Source: Caballeronia sp. NK8 (GTDB lineage: Bacteria > Pseudomonadota > Gammaproteobacteria > Burkholderiales > Burkholderiaceae). From it: a stretch of DNA of 64,000 nucleotides. Positions 1 through 8,083 of this stretch are shown one piece after another. The DNA lies in assembly GCF_018408855.1 (NCBI RefSeq), contig NZ_AP024322.1, positions 2,294,001 through 2,358,000 of the forward strand, read 5' to 3'. The translations under genes were made by a program, and so were the position numbers. Under the pieces are notes generated by a model. The model made no database searches. It was not told the origin of the DNA and saw only the letters and a program-made list of their open reading frames with translations. Each line of letters begins with the position of its first letter. Positions within the stretch are counted from its first letter, which is position 1.

Positions 1-414
1 ACCGCCAAAGAGGCGGAAGCGGCCGGTCTGAGCATTTTCTCGCCGCATCAGAAGGATTTCTACGTTGCGCCCGCGCACGTTCCGGCGTCCGCGCGCTGTG
101 ACGGCTACGTCGATCACGTTTGGCTCACCGGGACGTCGGGCATCTATGGCGCCTCCGGCTGGATCTACAATGCTGAGTCGCGGCAGGTGCCTAGGGACGT
201 GATCGTGGTCAATCCGGACGGAGATTCGATCGGGACCGGCGTCAGCGGAGGCCCGCGCGACGACGTTCGCGCCATGCACGGCGACGATGCCCGCTTCTCT
301 GCCTGGACCGCATTTTTCGCTGCGTCACCCGAATCCGTGTTCCGCGTGACGGGGCGGCTGAGCAACGGCACCTTCTGCTCGATGCTCGGCACCACCGTCG
401 GACACACACCCTGA
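1..414 (+). CDS. C-terminal part of an unknown protein (5' end outside window)
   Basis: Frame 1 is open from the first base to a TGA at 412-414, giving 137 residues with no plausible start inside the window, so this is the 3' end of a gene that begins to the left. The visible part has no membrane segment. It is rich in Gly, Ala and Asp, with a stretch DVIVVNPDGDSIGTG and three widely spaced cysteines. It resembles an extracytoplasmic C-terminal domain of a large membrane protein, and the next genes belong to a polysaccharide locus. That resemblance is an inference only. I do not recognise a family, and function cannot be assigned from this fragment. Confidence 0.7.
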   Translation, partial: TAKEAEAAGLSIFSPHQKDFYVAPAHVPASARCDGYVDHVWLTGTSGIYGASGWIYNAESRQVPRDVIVVNPDGDSIGTGVSGGPRDDVRAMHGDDARFSAWTAFFAASPESVFRVTGRLSNGTFCSMLGTTVGHTP

Positions 415-478
415 TTGCGAAGGCGAGCCTTCGCGAATTGACGGAACCGAATTGACGCAATCAAACGACAACCAACGC

Positions 479-1417
479 ATGAAAGACACCCGTATCGTGC
501 TTCCCGGCGGCGCAGGCCTCGTCGGCCAGAACCTCGTCGCCCGACTGAAGGCGCAGGGCTACCACAATCTCGTCGTACTCGACAAATTCCGCGCGAATCT
601 CGGCATCCTGCGCGCGACGCATCCCGACGTGACGGCCATCTACGCGGACCTCGCCGAGCCCGGCGGCTGGGAGCAGCACTTCGAAGGCGCGGATGTCGTC
701 GTGATGCTTCAGGCGCAGATCGGCGCGCCCACACTGGAGCCGTTCATCCGCAACAACATCACTGCGACGCGCCATGTGCTTGCGGCGATCAAGCAATACG
801 AGGTGCCGTACACGGTGCACATCAGTTCGTCGGTGGTGAACTCCGTTGCGAACGATTTCTATACCGACACAAAACGTGAACAGGAAGAGATCGTGGTGGC
901 CTCGGGCATCGACTGCGTCGTGCTCAGGCCCACGCTCATGTTTGGCTGGTTCGACCGCAAGCACCTTGGCTGGCTCTCGCGTTTCATGCAACGCGTGCCC
1001 GCGTTTCCGATTCCCGGCAGCGGCAAGTACATGCGCCAGCCGCTCTATGTCGGTGATTTCTGCAACGTGATCATCAGTTGCATCGACTCACGGATCAAGG
1101 GCTCGGCCTACAACATTTCGGGCCTTGAGCGAGTCGATTACATCGACATCATCCGTCAGATCAAACGCGCCACGCGCGCGCGCTGCGCCATCATCAAGAT
1201 TCCCTACGGTCTCTTCGATGTGCTGTTGCGCATCTACGCGATGTTCGACAAGAACCCGCCGTTCACCTCCGATCAGTTGAAAGCGCTCACCGCAGGCGAC
1301 GAATTCGAAGTGATCGACTGGCCGGGCATCTTCAGGATTCGCCCGACCCCGTTCGCGAACGCGATGGACGAAACCTTCAACGATCCCACCTACAGCCATA
1401 TTGCACTCGAGTTTTGA
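479..1417 (+). CDS. NAD-dependent epimerase/dehydratase (extended SDR)
   Basis: A 312-aa extended short-chain dehydrogenase, acting on a nucleotide- or lipid-linked sugar with bound NAD(P). The N-terminus is a Rossmann beta strand with the dinucleotide loop PGGAGLVG (residues about 9-16). The catalytic YxxxK is YTDTK near residue 127, with a Ser run (HISSS) about 12 residues earlier, as expected for the Ser-Tyr-Lys triad. A TTG at 452 could add nine residues. I prefer ATG 479 because the Rossmann strand then begins at the usual distance from the N-terminus. The FAD oxidoreductase starts 13 bases after its stop, so the two are probably co-transcribed. The substrate is unknown. Confidence 0.8.
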   Translation: MKDTRIVLPGGAGLVGQNLVARLKAQGYHNLVVLDKFRANLGILRATHPDVTAIYADLAEPGGWEQHFEGADVVVMLQAQIGAPTLEPFIRNNITATRHVLAAIKQYEVPYTVHISSSVVNSVANDFYTDTKREQEEIVVASGIDCVVLRPTLMFGWFDRKHLGWLSRFMQRVPAFPIPGSGKYMRQPLYVGDFCNVIISCIDSRIKGSAYNISGLERVDYIDIIRQIKRATRARCAIIKIPYGLFDVLLRIYAMFDKNPPFTSDQLKALTAGDEFEVIDWPGIFRIRPTPFANAMDETFNDPTYSHIALEF

Positions 1418-1430
1418 GCGGAACGAGAAC

Positions 1431-2714
1431 ATGAGCGGAGAACGCATCGCAGTACTCGGAGCCGGGCCAATGGGTCTCGGCGCCGCCTACCAACTGGTGA
1501 AGGACGGCAAGCGGCCTGTCATCTTCGAAGCTGACGATCGCGTCGGCGGCATGGCGGCATGCTTCGATTTCAGTGGATTGTCGATCGAACGCTACTACCA
1601 TTTCCATGCGATCTCGGATCACGCATTCCTTAAGGTGCTCGACGAACTCGGGCTCGCCGACAAGATGCAGTGGCGTGAAACGAAGATGGGCTACTACTAC
1701 CAGGGCCGCGTGCAGGCGTGGGGCAATCCGGTCGCGCTGCTGAAGTTCAAGGGGCTTTCGTTCGTCGCGAAATTCCGCTATGGACTACACGCTTTTCTTT
1801 CGACCAAGCGCAACGACTGGAAGCCGCTGGATAAAGTGGAAGCGACCGGCTGGATTCGCCGCTGGATCGGCGAGGAAGCATGGGAAGTGCTGTGGCGGCG
1901 TCTGTTCGACTACAAGTTCTACGACTACGGGTACAACTTGTCCGCGGCGTGGATTTGGAGCCGGATTCGGCGCATCGGCCGCTCGCGCTATAACCTCTTC
2001 CACGAGAAGCTCGGCTTTCTCGAAGGCGGGTCGGACACGCTGCTCCAATGCATGCGCCGCTATATCGAAGCCAACGGCGGTGAGTTCCGGCTGTCGACAG
2101 CGGCTCAAAAAGTGGTAATTGAGAACGGTGCGGTAAAAGGCATCGAGGCGAACGGCGAGTTTCATTCGTTCGACAGAGTCATCAGCACAATTCCGTTACC
2201 CTATGTGCCGCGCGTCATGCCCGATCTGCCGTCGAACATTCTCGACGCCTTCAAGAGCGTGAAGAACGTCGCGTGCGTCTGCGTCATCGCGAAGCTGAAG
2301 AAGCCGGTGACGGAGAACTTCTGGCTCAACACCAACGATCCGGAAATGGACATTCCAGGTATCGTCGAATACACGAACTTGCGGCCGCTCGATCAGCACA
2401 TCGTCTATGTGCCGTTCTATGTGCCCGGCGAGCATCCGAAGTATCAGGAGCCGGACGGCATATTCATCGACAAGACGAAGCGCTATCTCATGAAGATCAA
2501 TCCAGCGTTGACGGCTGACGACTTCATCGATGTACGCGCGAGCCGCTATCGCTTCGCGCAGCCCATCTGCGAACCCGGCTATCTGGATCGTCTGCCGCCG
2601 ATTCAACTACCGGTGGAGGGCCTGCTGGTCGCCGATACGTCGTACTATTATCCGGAGGATCGCGGTATTTCGGAGAGCATCGATCTGTCGCGCAAGATGG
2701 CCAGGATGCTATGA
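1431..2714 (+). CDS. FAD-dependent oxidoreductase, amine-oxidase / UDP-galactopyranose mutase-like
   Basis: A 427-aa flavoprotein. The N-terminal ADP-binding fold VLGAGPMGLGAA (residues about 8-19) followed by an acidic strand end (IFEADDRVGG) is the typical FAD-binding pattern of the protoporphyrinogen oxidase / amine oxidase / UDP-Galp mutase superfamily. The C-terminus (YYYPEDRGISESIDLS) matches the usual second FAD-contact segment. ATG 1431 was chosen because it lies 13 bases after the upstream stop with a purine-rich GAGCGGAACGAG ahead of it; a TTG at 1401 would overlap that gene. It sits between an SDR epimerase and GtrA, so it may oxidise or isomerise a lipid- or nucleotide-linked sugar. 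The exact reaction is not evident. Confidence 0.75.
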   Translation: MSGERIAVLGAGPMGLGAAYQLVKDGKRPVIFEADDRVGGMAACFDFSGLSIERYYHFHAISDHAFLKVLDELGLADKMQWRETKMGYYYQGRVQAWGNPVALLKFKGLSFVAKFRYGLHAFLSTKRNDWKPLDKVEATGWIRRWIGEEAWEVLWRRLFDYKFYDYGYNLSAAWIWSRIRRIGRSRYNLFHEKLGFLEGGSDTLLQCMRRYIEANGGEFRLSTAAQKVVIENGAVKGIEANGEFHSFDRVISTIPLPYVPRVMPDLPSNILDAFKSVKNVACVCVIAKLKKPVTENFWLNTNDPEMDIPGIVEYTNLRPLDQHIVYVPFYVPGEHPKYQEPDGIFIDKTKRYLMKINPALTADDFIDVRASRYRFAQPICEPGYLDRLPPIQLPVEGLLVADTSYYYPEDRGISESIDLSRKMARML

Positions 2715-3136
2715 CGCGTGCCCATACCGTCGTCGCGAAGACTTTCGTCTCGAAGCAGTTCTTCGTGTTCCTGTTGACCGGCGGCTTTGCGGCCGCGGTC
2801 AACTGGGGAAGCCGCATCGTCTTCAATTTGTGGATGCCCTATTCGGCGGCGATCGTTGTCGCGTATGTCGCGGGGATGATCACAGCATTCGTTCTCGCGA
2901 AGATCTTCGTGTTTCGGCAGAGCACGCAAAGCGCTGGGCGCTCCGTGTTATTTTTCACGCTTGTGAATCTCGTGGGGATATTGCAGACGTGGGCCGTCAG
3001 CGTTGGGCTCGCCTACTATGTCTTTCCGCGGCTCGGCATCACTTGGCACGATCGCGAGATCGCGCATCTGATCGGAGTAATGATTCCGGTGTTCACGAGC
3101 TATATCGGTCATAAGAAATTCAGCTTTAAACACTGA
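2711..3136 (+). CDS. GtrA-family membrane protein (putative polyprenyl-phosphate-sugar flippase)
   Basis: A 141-aa small integral membrane protein with four hydrophobic segments (about residues 15-35, 40-60, 76-97 and 110-130) and the terminal FTSYIGHKKFSF signature of the GtrA/DPMS-associated family (PF04138). Members are implicated in moving undecaprenyl-phosphate-linked sugars across the inner membrane for O-antigen or teichoic acid decoration. Its ATG overlaps the stop of the oxidoreductase gene by four bases (ATGA), so translation is probably coupled. The placement suggests that the upstream epimerase and oxidoreductase act on the sugar this protein translocates. Confidence 0.85.
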   Translation: MTRAHTVVAKTFVSKQFFVFLLTGGFAAAVNWGSRIVFNLWMPYSAAIVVAYVAGMITAFVLAKIFVFRQSTQSAGRSVLFFTLVNLVGILQTWAVSVGLAYYVFPRLGITWHDREIAHLIGVMIPVFTSYIGHKKFSFKH

Positions 3137-3185
3137 GCCCTCGACGGCTCGCCGCGCCATCTTCTTCCGGACCAACCGCTTTTCG

Positions 3186-5147
3186 ATGCAGCCCAAGCTT
3201 CCATCAGATGCGAACGTCTCAGTTGCTGCCGATCGTGGCCGGATGACGGGCGCGTGCGCGATCGCGCACGGTGTGCTCGGTGCGCTATTTTTCGTGGCGG
3301 TGATACTTTGCTATCTGCCGCTCGCGCCGGGCTTTCCGATCGACAGCCTGGACTCCGCCTGGCAATACGCCATGAACGAGGCGATTGCGCGGCATCTCGT
3401 CATCGGCCGCGACATCATCTTCACTTTTGGACCATTCGCCCCGGTCTATACGCGCCAGTACCATCCCGCCACTGACGCTCTCGGCATAGCGGGCAATCTG
3501 CTAACCGGTCTGGGCTTCGCGGCAGGCCTGCTGTGCCTGGCCGCGAACAGCCGGAAATGGCCGCTCCCGTTCGTACTGGCAGGTCTTTACACGAGCGTGC
3601 TGCTCGACCCCCTCTACCTTGCGATTCCGCCCTTGCTGCTGTTCGTTACAGCGCGCCTCACGGTCGCCCACGGCAAGCGTTTCGCGCTGCATGCCACGTG
3701 GCTGACGGATGTCGCGCAGGCGCTGCTAGCGGCATCGCTCGGGCTACTTCCGCTCGTCAAGGGTTCCTTCGGCGCGCTCAGCCTGGTGATCGGCGGGCTG
3801 TCGTTTCTGCTGCAATGGCGCCGCAGTCCGTCGCGCGCTCTGTGCGGCGTCGTACTCTTCGCGCTCACACTGTGTGGCGGATGGGTCGCGGCGGGCCAGC
3901 CCTTCGCAGCGTTGCCGCACTACTTCATTTCGATGCAGCCAATCATCTCCGGCTACACGGACGCAATGTCCTTGTCGGGACGCCCCGCGGAGATGTGGCT
4001 CTATGGGGGAGTCGCGATCATTGCGCTGTGGCTGAGTTTTCGCTGGGCAAGTCGGAGCGGCAGGTTCGTTGCATGCACCGTGACGTTAGGCCTGGCGATC
4101 AGCCTGTTCATCGTGTTCAAGGCGGGGTTCGTCCGTCACGATGCGCACGCGCTCATCGCGTTCGGCACTTTGCTTTTCATAGCGATTTTCGTAGCTTTCG
4201 AGTGCCCGCCCGTTGGAGCGCTGGTACTCGTTATATTGGCAGTGACCGCCGAATATCACGCGGACAATCGGTACTTCGACCGCCATACGTTGCCGACGCG
4301 CGTTTCGAACACGCTGAGCGCAATCGGTCGCGGCATCGGCGAGCGTCTAAACGGCGGCCTGGCGCTACGCGCGCACTACGATGCGAGCATCAATGCCATT
4401 CGCCAAGCGCTTCCACTGCCGTCGCCGGGCGGGTCGTGGGACGTGTATCCGGTCAGCCAGAACGTGCCGCTCGCCAATGGCGTCGCATGGTCGCCACGGC
4501 CGGTGTTTCAGAGCTACTCCGCATACGGTGCGCAACTCGCCCAAGTGAACGCGGCACACTTGCTGTCCGGTAAGGGACCGACCAACGTCCTGTTCGGTGT
4601 GTCACCGATCGACCGGCGTCTACCCGCCTTCGACGATAGTCTGAGCTGGCTCGGCTTGCTCGGCGGCTATCGGCTGGAAGGTCGCGCAGGCGATTTCCTC
4701 GTGCTGCGGCGCGACTCGTCGGCCATTCGGCCAGCTGAACTCGTTCCGCTCGCAAGCATGGAGACGAAGCTCGGCGAATTCGTGCTGTTGCCCGCTTCCG
4801 CAGATCCGCTTTGGGTGACGATCGACCTTGCACCGTCGTTGGCAGGAAAGATCGCGAACATTCTTCTCGCCATTCCAGAGGTGACCATCGAGCTTTCGTT
4901 CGCGGATGGACATATCGAGTCGTTTCGCTACATCTCATCGATCGGCGCGACGAGTTTCCTGATCTCTCCTCTCGTGCGCAACACCGCCGACTTCGCGACG
5001 CTGATTGCGACGGCCGGGCGAGCGCCGACGCTCGATCGACCCGTTGCGATCCGCATCGTCCCACATGTGCGCTCGAGCATCTTCTGGGCGAAACGCGTGC
5101 CGGTGCAAATCTCGCGCATGCGGATACCGCAGGCAACAAGTCAGTGA
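3186..5147 (+). CDS. Large polytopic membrane protein with C-terminal soluble domain, GT-C-like architecture
   Basis: A 653-aa protein. Residues about 25-390 carry around ten hydrophobic segments. The first extracytoplasmic loop after membrane segment 1 contains PIDSLDSAW, an acidic loop reminiscent of GT-C glycosyltransferases that use polyprenyl-phosphate sugars. Residues about 390-653 are soluble and beta-rich. No family is recognised with certainty. It lies 49 bases after gtrA on the same strand, so a role as the glycosyltransferase that uses the sugar flipped by GtrA is reasonable but inferred. ATG 3186 lacks a good ribosome site; ATG 3243, which still precedes the first membrane segment, is an alternative start. 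Confidence 0.65.
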   Translation: MQPKLPSDANVSVAADRGRMTGACAIAHGVLGALFFVAVILCYLPLAPGFPIDSLDSAWQYAMNEAIARHLVIGRDIIFTFGPFAPVYTRQYHPATDALGIAGNLLTGLGFAAGLLCLAANSRKWPLPFVLAGLYTSVLLDPLYLAIPPLLLFVTARLTVAHGKRFALHATWLTDVAQALLAASLGLLPLVKGSFGALSLVIGGLSFLLQWRRSPSRALCGVVLFALTLCGGWVAAGQPFAALPHYFISMQPIISGYTDAMSLSGRPAEMWLYGGVAIIALWLSFRWASRSGRFVACTVTLGLAISLFIVFKAGFVRHDAHALIAFGTLLFIAIFVAFECPPVGALVLVILAVTAEYHADNRYFDRHTLPTRVSNTLSAIGRGIGERLNGGLALRAHYDASINAIRQALPLPSPGGSWDVYPVSQNVPLANGVAWSPRPVFQSYSAYGAQLAQVNAAHLLSGKGPTNVLFGVSPIDRRLPAFDDSLSWLGLLGGYRLEGRAGDFLVLRRDSSAIRPAELVPLASMETKLGEFVLLPASADPLWVTIDLAPSLAGKIANILLAIPEVTIELSFADGHIESFRYISSIGATSFLISPLVRNTADFATLIATAGRAPTLDRPVAIRIVPHVRSSIFWAKRVPVQISRMRIPQATSQ

Positions 5148-5440
5148 GCACCGTGTTCGTCGATTGAAATTCTGGGCGCGATCGCTCGTTCGCGCTCACA
5201 CACTCGAAACCAGCTGGTCCTGCATGCACCGATGCCAGTAGATCACCCGACACAATTTAAAACTAAAATCGGGTAGGCTTAGGCCGTACTTGCACGTCAT
5301 TCAATACGTAGACCGGCAACTGCTTCGACTGCAGTCAAGTAGCGGGGCCGTTCGTTTCAATATATGCAACCTACATTCGGAGGAACCGTTCCCGTGCAAC
5401 CGACAGGCTTACACCCTTTGCTTCGCAAATGGAGATCTAA

Positions 5441-6196
5441 ATGGAGAATGTCGATTTCAACTCCCGGTATTGGGATGGTTCATACGATTGGAATGGCGGT
5501 GGCGAAGAATGGAGTGAGATGTGGGGCGGAAGCCGGGCGCAATGGCTCGGTTCGCTATATCCGCGGGTGAGCGCTTTTTTACCTGCGAAGAACGTTCTGG
5601 AAATCGCGCCCGGTTTCGGCAGATGGACTAGATTTCTGCTTGCGGCAAGCGACAGTTACCAAGGCATCGATCTTTCGCAGGAATGCGTGGACGCCTGCAT
5701 CCGACGCTTTGAGAATGCACCGCACGCACGGTTCATGAAGAATAATGGCTCGTCGCTCGAAACCGTGGCCGATGGCTCGATCGATTTCATTTTTTCTTTC
5801 GATTCGCTGGTGCATGCATCGACCGATGTACTCGACGCCTATATTCCGCAGATCATCGCCAAACTCAGCTCTCGGGGTGCGGCCTTCATTCACCATTCCA
5901 ACTGGCTCGATGCTGGCAAAGGGCTTCCGAACGATCACGGCCGTGCAATCGATGTCTCGCATCGTGCAGTGCTCGACACGATTGATTTGCACGGCGGCCG
6001 CATGTTGATACAGGAGATGATCAACTGGGGCGCAGGTCCTTGCACGGATTGCCTGACGACATTCTGCAGACGTGAAGCATATTCTGGCTGGGAATCCACT
6101 TCGCTGGAGAATAGCGAATTCATGCACGAGGGAAACTATATCCGGCAGTTTCAGAGCCCCTACTCGCATATCGCCATGCTGGGAAACAGGCTTTGA
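5441..6196 (+). CDS. Class I SAM-dependent methyltransferase (first of three)
   Basis: A 251-aa protein with motif I VLEIAPGFGRWTRFLL (about residues 51-66), an acidic motif II in YQGIDLS, and a post-II segment FIFSFDSLVHAS typical of small-molecule or sugar methyltransferases. A GGAG ends seven bases before the ATG and supports the start. The preceding 293 bases (5148-5440) contain no gene and are AT-richer than the surroundings. Two further methyltransferases follow on the same strand, in a polysaccharide locus, so sugar O-methylation is the most likely role. The acceptor cannot be read from the sequence. Confidence 0.8.
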   Translation: MENVDFNSRYWDGSYDWNGGGEEWSEMWGGSRAQWLGSLYPRVSAFLPAKNVLEIAPGFGRWTRFLLAASDSYQGIDLSQECVDACIRRFENAPHARFMKNNGSSLETVADGSIDFIFSFDSLVHASTDVLDAYIPQIIAKLSSRGAAFIHHSNWLDAGKGLPNDHGRAIDVSHRAVLDTIDLHGGRMLIQEMINWGAGPCTDCLTTFCRREAYSGWESTSLENSEFMHEGNYIRQFQSPYSHIAMLGNRL

Positions 6197-6281
6197 CGCG
6201 ACACTCTCTGGCCGCCGCAGGATTTCAATAAATTGATTTCGCCCGTCCAACGACGGCTCTTCGACTCGCCAAGGAAACAGA

Positions 6282-7109
6282 ATGAGCGCGCAATGTCCGA
6301 GTCTGCAGGAACAGGTTTTATCGAAGCACTGGCGGGAAAGAACGAGTCGTTTCCAATACATCGGGCAATGTCTGAGCCATTATTACGAAGCAGCGCTGAA
6401 CCGCGAGATATCGGCGAGCGAGACGATGTTCAACGAATGGTATCTGGAAATCGGATGCAGCGCGGTTCAGGTGATTGTCAATGCCTACTTAAGCAGTTTC
6501 GTACATCGGGTCAATACTGTCCTGGATCTCCCTTGCGGACATGGCCGCGTGCTTCGGCACTTGATGGCCCTGTTCCCTGATGCGCGCATTCATGCATGCG
6601 ACCTCGATCGCTCCGGAGTGGATTTTTGCTGTGATGTGTTAGGTGCTGCCAAAGGCATTTATTCGAAGGAAGAGCTGTCGGAAATCGAATTTCCCGAGGA
6701 ATACGACCTGATCTGGGTTGGATCGCTATTCACTCACACATCGCGTCCGGTCATGAAACGATGGCTGACGCACCTTTCGCGATTTCTCAGTCCGACTGGA
6801 ATCATCGTTGCCACTGCGCATGGTAGATGGTGCGAGATATTGGGCGAGAAACTCAAATATATCAACGACGAGGCGTGGGCCGGCATTGTTCTGGATTATC
6901 GGAGCAGCGGTTTCGGCTATAGAGACTATGAGCGAAAGGAAAATCACGACTATATCGAAGGGAGCTACGGCGTATCACTCTCGAAAGCGTCGGAGCTGAT
7001 TCGGGATGTCGAATCCATAGGAAATCTGCGCATATTTTCCTATGTCGAACGAGGCTGGGCCGATCATCAAGATGTCATCGTTTTCGGCAGGCCTGGTTTC
7101 GCGAGCTAA
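6282..7109 (+). CDS. Class I SAM-dependent methyltransferase (second of three)
   Basis: A 275-aa protein. Motif I is VLDLPCGHGRVLRHL (about residues 80-94), followed by the acidic strand end IHACDLDRSGVDFC and a post-II segment LIWVGSLFTHTS. AAGGAAACAG directly before the ATG supplies the ribosome site. The N-terminal 75 residues are probably a substrate-recognition or helical cap. It belongs to a tandem run of three methyltransferase genes that differ in sequence, so they are more likely to target different positions than to be recent duplicates. Base composition in this stretch is visibly lower in GC than the housekeeping genes further right. Confidence 0.8.
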   Translation: MSAQCPSLQEQVLSKHWRERTSRFQYIGQCLSHYYEAALNREISASETMFNEWYLEIGCSAVQVIVNAYLSSFVHRVNTVLDLPCGHGRVLRHLMALFPDARIHACDLDRSGVDFCCDVLGAAKGIYSKEELSEIEFPEEYDLIWVGSLFTHTSRPVMKRWLTHLSRFLSPTGIIVATAHGRWCEILGEKLKYINDEAWAGIVLDYRSSGFGYRDYERKENHDYIEGSYGVSLSKASELIRDVESIGNLRIFSYVERGWADHQDVIVFGRPGFAS

Positions 7110-7166
7110 ATGATGAGATAAACAGAACAGAAGCTTCGCAACGCAATTGATATGTGTGGGTTAGAA

Positions 7167-7171
7167 AGGAG
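7167..7171 (+). promoter_or_regulatory. Shine-Dalgarno AGGAG that sets a TTG start
   Basis: The sequence AAAGGAG ends at 7171, six bases before a TTG at 7178. The only upstream in-frame alternative is a GTG at 7154, which has no purine-rich site before it. This argues that the third methyltransferase starts at TTG 7178. Confidence 0.65.
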
Positions 7172-7177
7172 AACGTT

Positions 7178-8026
7178 TTGGACCGTACTGAGATTTATCA
7201 GAGTATCGAATCAGGCGCTTCGAGCGGCGATGTTTTCGCTGCCCTGAGAAAACTGCCGGTCGATGCCGTTGCTGATGCACTGCTCTATATTCCGCCGGAA
7301 TATAGCAAGGCTCGAGAGGCACTGCCACGAATGGCTACCGACGAAGTACAGGACAGTTGGACTGGCAGTCACGGCTACCCGCTTCTGCTGCAAAGTGCAG
7401 CCTTCGTACGCGTTCTGGAAAACGGCTATCGGCGCTACGCCAATCGATCACTGGATGACGCCCGGATCCTCGACTATGGATGTGGCTGGGGCCGCCTGCT
7501 ACGCCTGATGTATAAGTTCACTGCGCCCGAGAATCTCCATGGTTGCGATCCGTGGGACCGCTCGATTGCCTTGTGTCGGGAAAGCGGCCTCGCAGCCAAC
7601 TTGATCCAGTCCGCCTACATTCCGACGGAACCGCCTTTTCCAGGCGAGCGGTTCGATCTGATCTACGCATTCTCGGTGTTCACGCACCTCTCCGCGAGAA
7701 GCGGTAAGGCAGTGATGGACGTGTGCCGCCGATCGATTGCCGACAACGGCTTGATGGTCATTACCATTCGGCCTCAGTCGTATTGGGAGATCCACGACCA
7801 GAAACAAAATATTGTGGACGTGAAAGCTATGCAGCGCGACCACGCGGTGAATGGCTTCGCTTATACACCGCACGGCCGTGAGCCAATCGATGGTGACATC
7901 ACCTACGGCGATACGTCGATGACACTCGACTATATCAGGGAGAACTGGAAGGGCTGGAATGTGGCCGGCGTCGAATTCAATCTTCAGGACGCGTATCAGA
8001 CGATCGTGTTCTTGCGACCGGTGTGA
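7178..8026 (+). CDS. Class I SAM-dependent methyltransferase (third of three), TTG start
   Basis: A 282-aa protein starting at TTG 7178, chosen because of a well-spaced AGGAG. Motif I is ILDYGCGWGRLLRLM (about residues 98-112), followed by LHGCDPWDRS and the post-II segment LIYAFSVFTHLS. The core is that of class I methyltransferases. The rest, including a long N-terminal helical region of about 75 residues, is not diagnostic. It ends the plus-strand run; the next gene is convergent, with a hairpin between them. Sugar methylation of the surface polysaccharide is inferred from context. Confidence 0.78.
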   Translation: MDRTEIYQSIESGASSGDVFAALRKLPVDAVADALLYIPPEYSKAREALPRMATDEVQDSWTGSHGYPLLLQSAAFVRVLENGYRRYANRSLDDARILDYGCGWGRLLRLMYKFTAPENLHGCDPWDRSIALCRESGLAANLIQSAYIPTEPPFPGERFDLIYAFSVFTHLSARSGKAVMDVCRRSIADNGLMVITIRPQSYWEIHDQKQNIVDVKAMQRDHAVNGFAYTPHGREPIDGDITYGDTSMTLDYIRENWKGWNVAGVEFNLQDAYQTIVFLRPV

Positions 8027-8043
8027 GTGCGGGACACGACAGT

Positions 8044-8069
8044 CGCTAGCCATTCGGCAATGGCTAGCG
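8044..8069. terminator. Hairpin between convergent genes, likely bidirectional terminator
   Basis: A perfect 11-bp inverted repeat CGCTAGCCATT / AATGGCTAGCG with a CGGC loop lies in the 57-base gap between the stops of the third methyltransferase (+) and the 825-aa membrane protein (-). There is no T-run on either side, so it is not a canonical intrinsic terminator, but its position fits transcript-end formation for both genes. Confidence 0.5.
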
Positions 8070-8083
8070 AGATACAGCGAACG

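Noticed and set aside
1431..2714. Call as DprE1 homologue
   Set aside because: Fold signature is the GxGxxG amine-oxidase type, not the VAO/PCMH FAD-binding type of DprE1.
5441..8026. Methyltransferases as part of a restriction-modification system
   Set aside because: No DNA-methyltransferase DPPY/NPPF motif, no target-recognition domain and no nuclease partner.
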